Assembly (NCBI GenBank): GCA_018857735.1
Contig: JABMCL010000598.1
Span: forward strand, 863,907-927,906
DNA from: Alviniconcha marisindica
Taxonomy: Eukaryota; Mollusca; Gastropoda; Provannidae
Reading direction: 5' to 3'
DNA length: 64,000 nt
A program made the translations under genes and the position numbers. Under the pieces are notes generated by a model. It was not told where the DNA came from. It saw nothing but the letters and a program-made list of their open reading frames with translations, and ran no database searches. Below are positions 55,401 to 64,000 of this stretch, piece after piece. Position 1 is the first letter of the stretch; every line of letters starts with the position of its first letter.

Positions 55401-57968
55401 CCAGCGCGGCTTGGCTTAGTTTAACCAGTCCAGCGCGGCTTACATAGTTTAACCAGTCCAGCGAGGCTTACATAGTTTAACCAGTCCAGCGAGGCTTACA
55501 TAGTTTAACCAGTCCAGCGCGGCTTGGCTTTGTTTAACCAGTCCAGCGCGGCTTACATAGTTTAACCAGTCCAGCGCGGCTTGGCTTAGTTTAACCAGTC
55601 CAGCGCGGCTTGGCTTAGTTTAACCAGTCCAGCGCGGCTTGGCTTAGTTTAACCAGTCCAGCGCGGCTTGGCTTAGTTTAACCAGTCCAGCGCGGCTTGG
55701 CTTTGTTTAACCAGTCCAGCGCGGCTTACATAGTTTAACCAGTCCAGCGCGGCTTACATAGTTTAACCAGTCCAGCGCGGCTTGGCTTAGGTTAACCAGT
55801 CCAGCGCGGCTTACATAGTTTAACCAGTCCAGCGCGGCTTGGCTTAGTTTAACCAGTCCAGCGCGGCTTACATAGTTTAACCAGTCCAGCGCGGCTTGGC
55901 TTAGTTTAACCAGTCCAGCGCGGCTTACATAGTTTAACAGTCCAGCGCGGCTTCATAGTTTAACCAGTCCAGCGCGGCTTACATAGTTTAACCAGTCCAG
56001 CGCGGCTTGGCTTAGTTTAACCAGTCCAGCGCGGCTTGGCTTAGTTTAACCAGTCCAGCGCGGCTTGGCTTTGAGGACAGCTTTTTTCCAGCCTGCAATT
56101 GCGCTCCGCCCGCCGTCGGTGAAAGTAGCCAGTAGGCATGTCTTGCCCCATGCAATATCAATACAGCGAGGATGCATCATACCCCAAGTTTGTTTTAACC
56201 GCTTTGGCATCAGGGTATTCATGTGGGCGAATTTTTGTTTCGTTTTTGTCGGCCAGTCTGTTCCAAACAATAGACGGGCCACCCACAATATTTTGTTTTA
56301 CCCGAGTGTATAGGTCTGCGTATTTATTATTGAACAAAACAAAAAAACTAGTGTCCTGATCTTTGAGTTGAAACAGCAGTTCAAGCGACAATCCAGGAAG
56401 CGACAGCGCGTCTTCTATAAACGTCATGCCTCTAGCTCGGAAGAAATCTCTTTGTTTGTTGATAGCGTGAAGAAATCCAGTCACATCTTTTTTGTTGTAA
56501 TAGATCAGAAAATCTTGAAACGTTTGCATGTTTTCACGTTTCCAGACAGGCATTCTCTGTATTGTTCATCGGAAATGTTGTTTCCTGTGAGTGTCGAAAA
56601 AAAGGCGGAATGCGGGGGCAGAGAAGATTCTTTTAGTTTCTCGGCTGAATCGAACCACTCATAAGGAAAGCGGCCTTCGGAATCCGGCACATCAACGGCT
56701 TTCAGGTAGGATTCGTACCTGTGACCGACAGCGATGAAATTTGAAATATCCCAAAAGGGGAATTTGTTGGTAGATATCATGAGATAATTGTTGTCACATT
56801 TGGTGAAGGAAGGTTGGTAGCCTGCTTGTTTTAGCCACTTGAACAAGTATGCCCTGACGAGATTGAGATCATATTTGCCACTATTAAAGCCACACAAAGT
56901 GAGAACGCGCAGACGCTGTTCCAGCTTTTCTTTTAGTTTGTGTAAAGGATGAGACTCGTGAGCAACATCGTTTTGGGCAATGTCAGATAATGTTTGGTCA
57001 ATGTCGCCAAACACGGGCTCAAAGATTTCAATCTGTTTATCAAAAACATCAGCCATTTGATCGAGATAGGACATCATTTGATCAACAAGAGCTTGAGGAT
57101 CTTTGTTTTCTACAAAACAGACCGGCTCTTCAAACCCTGGCACACCTGAATGGAAAGCCCCTGAGATGGGAACATGGCGATGGGTGTATTTTAACGAGGA
57201 TGATAAAGAAGAAGTAGAAAGATGGGGGTTCTTTTCGTCCGTTTGTTGTACGGGGACCAGGAGACTTTCAAAATCATATACGCACGTATAAGAAGAAAAT
57301 TTGATTGAATCAGGTGTGTAGATTCCCCATTCTTCCAGCTCCTGCAGGCAGTTTGTTTTGGGAAGATAGACTCTCCCTTTGTAGGTGTGTTTAGTGCTGC
57401 CAGTACAGGTTGGTAAATGGTTTAAAAGATCTTTCGAGGACTTTAAGAGTTTAGGACAGCGAGTGCAGTCAAAGGTTTTGGCGTACAATGAAAGGTTGTG
57501 AATGTAGGAAAAGTGTGTGTAGTCAAAGAGGTTGAGATAGAGATAGAGATCTGTCGTGGAACTGTCTCCGACATGCAACGGACGACGCTCTAATCGAGCA
57601 AAAGGAAGACGAGAATGGTCTTGAGGATGAAGATGGAGGGAATACACATGAATTCTCAGGTTGTGCCGCTGTTCAAAGTAGGATAAATCATTCAAACTTA
57701 CCTCTTTGAAGTTTTTGAGATCAGTTTCCTTGTCTTCTGCGTAGGTTTGTGCAAGCTGAAGAACTGGACGTTCTAAGCGGTCCTTCCGAAACTTGAAATA
57801 ACATGCCACGCACCGAAAAAAACAGCCGATCGTTGTAGGGACTCTTGGTGTTTGGCTGGACTGTAAGCGTTGTTATTGCTGGGTGACTGTTAATGTAGTC
57901 GGGTAGGTTGATGGGTGTCCCGATGACGTGCTCTGTCAGTTTATAGGCATAGAAAGTTATGCCTATAA
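52445..57968 (-). pseudogene. Protein-primed DNA polymerase B (Polinton/adintovirus type)
   Basis: Minus strand, read in several frames. N-terminal part LPDYINSHPAI and SPYNDRLFF (57,830-57,910); poly-T shift at about 57,825; a zinc-binding pattern C-x2-C..H-x3-C; exonuclease motifs YDFES (about 57,270) and NSGKYDLNLV (56,870), and YYNKKDV (56,490); polymerase motif A region DASSLY (56,160). The satellite follows; then VYEFGGCFFHA (53,880), motif B KTLGNSSYGKT (53,220), motif C CDTDSLYF (52,925) and a C-terminal thumb-like FKLEFQGERMVAL. Without the satellite it would be about 1,150 codons, normal for this family. At least four shifts or stops show it is dead. No capsid, ATPase or integrase gene of such elements is visible nearby. 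Confidence 0.9.
53991..56073 (-). repeat. 28/29-base satellite born inside the polymerase gene
   Basis: About 73 units. On the minus strand each contains GCGCTGGACTGGTTAAACTA. Two variants alternate irregularly: 28 bases with TGTAAGCC and 29 bases with AGCCAAGCC. The first variant matches the polymerase sequence flanking the array on the left, the second that on the right. The array thus lies between two parts of the gene and is made of the gene's own bases; one unit reads ALDWLNYVS. Confidence 0.95.
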
Positions 57969-58126
57969 CTGCTACCAGCCTCCAGGAACTGAAACACACA
58001 ACAATCAAAACATAAGCAAAATAAATAATAATCTATTTTTAATCCATAACCCAAAAGCAAAAAGCAAGAAGAAATTTTAATGAGAAAATCAAAAATAAAG
58101 CAGAGTGAAAATATTGTATAATATAC

Positions 58127-58244
58127 CTTCCAGGTCGGATTTCTTTGCTTTTTCCAGCAGGTCTGAGCCATAAATTATGTCACGAGCTCTTTCCCAATCA
58201 CGCTGATTTCTGATCAAGACAGGGATATAATTGCTTCTTTGCAT
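58127..58244 (-). CDS. Possible leader exon of the polymerase gene
   Basis: 39 codons from an ATG: MQRSNYIPVLIRNQRDWERA, ending KKSDLE before the donor gtatat (phase 1). An acceptor ...gctggtagcag at 57,969 would join it in phase with the polymerase N-terminus (VIGITFYAYK). The intron is about 160 bases. An unrelated host exon is the alternative. Confidence 0.35.
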
Positions 58245-58254
58245 CTTACAGCTC

Positions 58255-61200
58255 TAATTCAAGGGGAGTAGCAGTAATGTTTATGAACAATTTTGAATTC
58301 AAAATCAACGATGTAAAGCGAGATAGGAATGGAAATTTCATTCTTATTTCCTTCTCAATGGAGGATAAAGATATTTAGCTTGTCAATGTTTACGGACCGA
58401 ACCGGGATACACCTACTTTTTATGAAGAGCTAACGGAAATAGTTAAAGAATACCAAAACCATAATATAATTATAGTAATAATTAAAATAACTCTTATATA
58501 GCGCTATACCCCGTAAAACATTCACAAGCTCCGGCGCTGTACATTATCAACATCAAAATCCGCTTGAAAATCAACAAAAAACTACAAAAAGTAAAGTACT
58601 ATAAACGCATACATCAATATCAAAATGACAAAACAACCGCCAGGATGAGAAAAAAAAAAGAAAAAAATAAGGCGGAAGAAGAGGCAAAGTACCGTAAATG
58701 CGTACATCGATATTAAAGCATTTCACACACACTGAAATAATCACAATTCCTATAAAATAATGCAACATTAATATCAACATGACAATCAGAAAAGCACAAG
58801 TACTGTCATGACAATCAGAAAAGCACAAAAATAATACTGTAAATACATACATCAACACTAAAAAGCATTTCACACAGAGCCACCTACTATATGATTACAC
58901 TGCACACTCACACTCACTTCCTCACAAGCACACGCGCGCGCGCGCGCACACACACACTCACGCACACACACACACAACACACACACACACACAACACAAC
59001 ACACACACACACACTGTGACACATACCACACTAACAACACACACACACAGTGTAAGACACACCACACACACACACGCCCAGAAGATGAAAAAGTGGCGGC
59101 AGCAGCAGGCTCTCCTGTTAGTCCTATGCTTTACAGCCCTCCCTCCCCCCCACCCCCTTCTCCACCAACCCATGCCTACGGTGACAATTTCAGAGACTCA
59201 GGTGAAGGCATTGCGGAAGAGGTGCGTTTTGAGGCTGGATTTAAAAGATGTGAGAGATGGAGACAATCAGGTTTGTAACGGGACAGAGTTCCACACACAA
59301 GGCGCCTGATGTTGGAAAGACCTTGCACCGGCGCTTTTCAAGTTAACACGTGGGACACAGAGCAGTTTGTCAGGAGATGATCGAAGGGTTCTGTGGGGGG
59401 TGTAAGAGGAGAGACAGTGTGAGAGGTAAGGGGGCAGTGTACCATCAAAGTAGCGGAAAGCCAGTGTCGCTAGTGGGAGGCGATTGGAATTTAGTGTCAG
59501 ACCCCCAGTTAGTTATAATTATAAACATATAAACAACACAAAAGCCAAAGAGTCCGTTGAAAATATGATGTTAGAACTAGGTTTAACTGACATTTGGAGA
59601 GAAGCTAATCCTGACTGCAAACGTTATACGTGGAGAAAAACGAAACCACTCAAGCAAAGTAGGCTTGATTATTTTCTACTCTCTGACTACTTAGTCTCCA
59701 GTTTTGAAGATACAGACATTCTTCCTGGATATCGGTCTGGCCATTCAATGGTTACCCTTAAGCTTCGCTTTGGAAAAGAAATGAAACGAAACACCTTTTG
59801 GAAATGTAATTGCTCACTACTGAAATTTTTTTTTTTTTTAAATTGATGAAATAAATAATGTTATAGAACAATATGCAGCCCCCCACTACGATAAAGCAAG
59901 TATCTCGGGCATTGCCAAATCTGACCTTGAACTTACAGTTTCTGACAAGATTTTTCTAGATTTTTTGCTCATGAAAATAAGATCACGATCAATCTCTTAC
60001 GCGACAATGAAAAAAAAAAAAAAACACGAGAGAAAGAAGAAAGTTTGTTAAGAGATATTAAATTATTTGAAGAGAAAGAAAGTAAAACAGAGACTGATAT
60101 TAAGCATATTGCAGAGAAAAATAAAGAACTAGTTTCACTACGGAAGAAAACAATGGAGGGTGTACTACTGCGATCAAAAGCGAGGTGGGTGGCAGAAGGA
60201 GAAAAGATATCAAAATACTTTTGTAACCTGGAGAAAAGGCACTATGTTAGTAAACAAATGATAAAACTAATTGACGCAAAAGGTGAGGAAATTAAAGAAC
60301 CATTTGACATAAATAAAAAAGTTAACAATTTTTATAGTAATTTGTATAAAGCCAAGGACCTAGCAGAGTGTGAGATTGAGCAATTGGTAACGGAAATTCC
60401 AAAACTATCTGAGGAGGAATCAAGATCATTAGAAGGGAAAATAACAATAGAGGAGGCAGGAACAGCGTTGAAAAATATGAAACATGAAAAAAGCCCTGGT
60501 ACGGATGGTTTTGGGGCAGAATTTTTCAAGTGCTTTTGGAAGAAGCTTGGACCATTTGTAGTTAGAGCTTTAAATAAGGCATTTGAAGATGGCGAGCTAT
60601 TCACCACTCAAAAGGAAGGCATTATTACTTGTATTCCCAAGGGCGACAAACCTAGAGATAACATTAAAAACTGGAGACCAATCTCTCTCCTTAATGTCAT
60701 ATACAAAATTGGATCTTCCTGTATCGCTAACAGAATTAAAAGAGTACCACCATCATTAATTGATGAGGATCAGACAGGTTACATTTCCAACAGATACATG
60801 GGTGATAACGTTCGGTTGATTTATGACTTGATAAACTATCTGAATACAAAAAGTAAGCCTGGATTGTTGCTATGCCTCGACTTTGAGAAAGCGTTTGACT
60901 CTCTTGATTGGCGGTTCATGTTTAGGGCTCTTCGAGCATTTGGTTTTGAAAAAGACCTTTGTAGATGGATAGATACTTTTTATAAAAACATAAAATCAAC
61001 GGTAATAGTGAATGGACAGACAACCCAATGGTTTACAGTAGAGCGTGGGTGCTGACAGGGCGACTCGATATCACCATAATATTTATTTTGTGTGTTGAAA
61101 TTTTAGCAATCATGGTTCGAGAAGATAGTGATATGAAAGGAATCTGGATAAACAAAGTAGAACACAAAATATCTCGGTTCGCAGATGACACACAACTAAT

Positions 61201-62853
61201 GAACAATGGAGAGAAAAAATAATTTGAAAAATCAATAGATGCAATTAATAAATTTGGAAAAGTATCTGGCCTGTTTTTGAATGCGGACAAAACACAGGCC
61301 ATATGGTTAGGTAGCAAAAAATATTCAAGAGTAAAATATATGCCGCATTTGAAAATGGTATGGAATCCAACTATGTTTAAGATCCTTGGCATATCGTTTA
61401 CCCAGGATTTAAAAAAGTGTGCAATAAACTACAATAAAAATTTCGACGAAGTTAAAAAACTGTTCAAAATTTGGTCACTTAGGACTATTACCCCGCTAGG
61501 AAGAGTTGCTATACTGAAGTCACTGATTCTGTCAAAACTGATCCATTTGTGGATTTTGCTGCCTGACCCCCCCCCCCCCCCGATAACTTTGTGAAAGATC
61601 TTCAAAAAATATGTTTTCAATTTGTTTGGAATGGAAAACAAGACAGAATTGCCAGAAAGACGACAATAAAAGATGTAAAAAGTGGAGGTCTAAATATTCC
61701 AGATATTAAAACATATATTCTAGCTCTAAAACTCACATAGATAAAAAATAAAAATAAAAAAAGTTAAAGATATCAAACATTAATGGAGAAATGTTCCGAT
61801 GGAGTTGTATCCATTTCTTCATCAATTAGAGTGGTACGGCCCCTGCTTTTTCAACCAAACTGTCAAAAATAATTCCTTCTGGTCAGACGTCTTCAAAGCT
61901 TATGGAATTTTCTTTAGTAAAGTGAAACCAAACTCGACATCTCACTTCTTTCTGAACCTGTTTTCTATAACAAGAATATGATGATCGGAAACAAGATGAT
62001 CAAATACACACAGTGGGTTGACAATGGAGTGTACTGTATCGCTCATTTTATAAAAGAAAATGGGCGGTTTCGCACTCTTGCAGAATTTAATACAAAGTTT
62101 GGCATGACGGTTGATTTCTTGACTTTTAATAGTTGCACCAGTTCAGTAAAACAGTATATCAAGACGTCTACGATACTTATTGGTAATAACATGGCAAATG
62201 AGGTAAATATCTCGCTGAGTACAATCTACTCTGCACCAAAGGGTACAAGGATCTATTACAACATTCTCGTAAACGACAACTGTATGCCAAATTGTTGCTT
62301 GAAATGGAGTGAAAAACTGAAGTCAAATATTTCTTGGAATACAGTTTTCATAAAAGTACCAAAAATTAAAGATGTAAAACTTAAATGGTTACAAATGCGC
62401 ATTATACATAGAATACTAGCTACTAACATAGTATTAAACAAAATGTGAGTCACTGCTAACACTCAGTGTGGCTTCTCCAATGACGAAAAAGATAGCATTG
62501 AACATATGTTTTGGAAATGTGCTTGTATCAGACGTTTTTGGATTTCGCTGGAAACAATATTGAAAGAAAAATTTGAGACAGAGCTAAATGTAAAATTTAC
62601 ACAAAATCTTTTATTGTTTGGAACAGAAATAGACATCAAAACTGACACAATCTTTGACTTAGTGATACTTCAAGCTAAGCAATTTATATACAAATGCAAA
62701 CTCGACAAGTGCTTGCCAACTCTCTCCTGCTTCCTTCAACAACTGATGCTGAAATACAAAATAGATGAATACAATGCAAAGATCAGAGGCGAACTGCCCA
62801 CCTTTATCTTGAACTGGCTCTGTTATAAGCCTATTTTGAAAACAGAAAACTGA
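58255..62853 (+). mobile_element. Tx1/L1-like LINE, nearly complete ORF2 region
   Basis: Endonuclease from SRGVAVMFMNNFEF (start lost), LVNVYGPNRDTPTF; interrupted 58,478-59,470; resumes GGDWNLVSDP, LTDIWREANPD and PGYRSGHSMVTLKL. The RT frame (60,045-61,055, 336 codons) has KSPGTDGFGAEFFK, NWRPISLLNVIYKIG, CLDFEKAFDSLDW, then QGDSISPY in a new frame and FADDTQL (about 61,180). The C-terminal part to 62,853 has CGFSNDEKDSIEHMFWKC, a zinc-type motif. 3' UTR with AATAAA near 63,120. Stops and shifts make it inactive. Confidence 0.9.
58478..59470 (-). mobile_element. CR1/L2-like LINE, 3' part, nested
   Basis: Minus strand: FRYFDGTLPPYLSHCL, TLRSSPDKLLCVPRVNL, WNSVPLQT and SFKSSLKTHLFRNAFT (59,465-59,190), then a 3' UTR with AC/CG runs ending in tatagcgctatataagag at 58,490. 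It sits in the endonuclease frame of the Tx1-like LINE, which continues on both sides. Confidence 0.88.
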
Positions 62854-63220
62854 TAACCTCAGGGCATATGTAGTTGTTTTAGATTTAGAATTCATACACA
62901 TGTGACAGGCAGTCAATCACTCATTGTGCAAGGCAAATATCTGTCTATGAAGTATTTTGTCCAACTCTTTGTCTGTATGGATGTATCTTTTTGTCTATTA
63001 TGTCTGTATAACATGTGCATGTATACTTGTATACGTATGTTATCCACTGTTGGAACGGGTGTACTGATATGTTCTATAATTGTGTTATATTTGTTATATT
63101 GATTTTTTCTTTTAAATTATAATAAACAGGCCACCTATGTATCGCACAAATGCTAAAATTCTACTCCTGCCTCTTGCCTCTTCAGGAAGCGCCCATTCCC
63201 ATCTACCACGTCCGGCCCTG
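62854..63220 (+). other. 3' non-coding region of the Tx1-like LINE
   Basis: AT-rich up to ataataaacagg near 63,120; nothing else seen. Confidence 0.5.
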
Positions 63221-63337
<117 letters not shown>

Positions 63338-63611
63338 CAAGAGCCGTATAAAACAAGGAAGCGGAGTAAACTGTTAATAGTACAATCTCTCCAGTGACAA
63401 GGTGTGTAAACGGTATTTGCAAATTGATTTGACCCTCTGGTAGACTACAACGCCATCTTTCGTGTGCTGACACCATCAAGATCCAAACACAGAAAATGTT
63501 CAAAATAACGCTGTTTATTAAGACAAAACACAACCTACTAATTTTCGGGGTAATCCCCTTTGTCAAGCTACAAAACGACATTTAACAGTTAAACGGTGAA
63601 AAAACGATGCA

Positions 63612-63714
63612 AAACGAGTGGAAAGCTAAACCACTTATCTGTTTTTGGTTGAGCTATGTTGTCTTCCTGAAGCTCAACCAAAAAAGATAAGTGGTTTAGC
63701 TTTCCATCTCGTTT
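63612..63714. repeat. Near-perfect inverted repeat, 44-base arms
   Basis: Arms 63,612-63,655 and 63,671-63,714 pair except for two single-base bulges; the loop is 15 bases. Arm core gaaagctaaaccacttatct. The 63,335-63,611 and 63,715-63,852 flanks show no gene. Confidence 0.93.
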
Positions 63715-63852
63715 GCCAGACAATGCAAGTGCCCATGATAAAAGAAGTCATTTTCTAAATCTTAGGAATAGTAAATCTCAGCAGACCGGTTTTAAGTGGC
63801 TAAATTTTTAGTCTGTGCATTTAATCTAAGAACATCGAAGATGGAAGTGACA

Positions 63853-64000
63853 GGGTTAACTAACCCTAACCCAAACCCTAACCTAAACCTGCAAACCCTA
63901 ACCCTGCAAACCTAACCCTGCAAACCATAACCTACCATGCAAACTTAACCTAACCCTAACCCTAACTTTACTAACCCTGCAAACTTTCCCTAACCCTGCA
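63853..64000 (+). repeat. Degenerate telomere-like repeats
   Basis: Repeated CCCTAA and CCTAACC with CCCTGCAAA insertions, running to the window edge. Not pure enough for a chromosome end. Confidence 0.9.

Overview
The window is animal nuclear DNA. Genes are split into short exons with GT-AG borders and most of the space is retroelements, SINEs, minisatellites and (AC)n tracts. The mix of CR1/L2-like, Tx1-like and RNase H-bearing LINEs, Ty3 elements, tRNA-derived SINEs, a Polinton/adintovirus-type DNA polymerase and TTAGGG-like telomeric motifs fits an invertebrate, most likely a lophotrochozoan such as a gastropod mollusc. That placement is inference; nothing here identifies a species.

Layout. 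1-2.7 kb: one exon of an ornithine carbamoyltransferase gene between two minisatellites. 2.7-4.9 kb: LINE remnants (minus). 5-9.6 kb: a run of unrelated tandem arrays. 10.1-13 kb: a CR1/L2-like LINE (plus) holding a SINE. 14.9-23.2 kb (minus): a multi-exon gene with two C2H2-type fingers and pieces of a tyrosine-recombinase core, which I read as a Crypton-related gene; its leader exons, one catalytic-box exon and several splice sites are locally amplified. 23.4-28.4 kb: dispersed repeats and one possible first exon. 28.4-38.7 kb: a Ty3 retrotransposon with both LTRs, a nearly full-length LINE inside it and a SINE in its 5' LTR. 39-42.6 kb: SINEs. 43-51.4 kb: a mosaic of Ty3, Tx1-like LINE and RNase H LINE pieces plus a 1.2-kb solo LTR. 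52.4-58.2 kb (minus): a broken protein-primed DNA polymerase B gene split by a 2.1-kb satellite. 58.2-62.9 kb: a Tx1-like LINE (plus) with another LINE inside it. The window ends with a near-perfect hairpin and degenerate telomere-like repeats.

Main observation. Three unrelated coding loci (carbamoyltransferase, recombinase-like gene, DNA polymerase B) each carry a tandem array whose unit is a piece of that gene's own coding sequence or exon-intron border. These are arrays born in place from unique gene sequence, not satellites that arrived from elsewhere. Several therefore multiply splice-site sequences, giving arrays of potential decoy donors or acceptors.

Almost all transposon coding regions have stops or frameshifts. 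The carbamoyltransferase exon and the recombinase-like exons have clean frames and mutually consistent phases, so these are the best candidates for living host genes.
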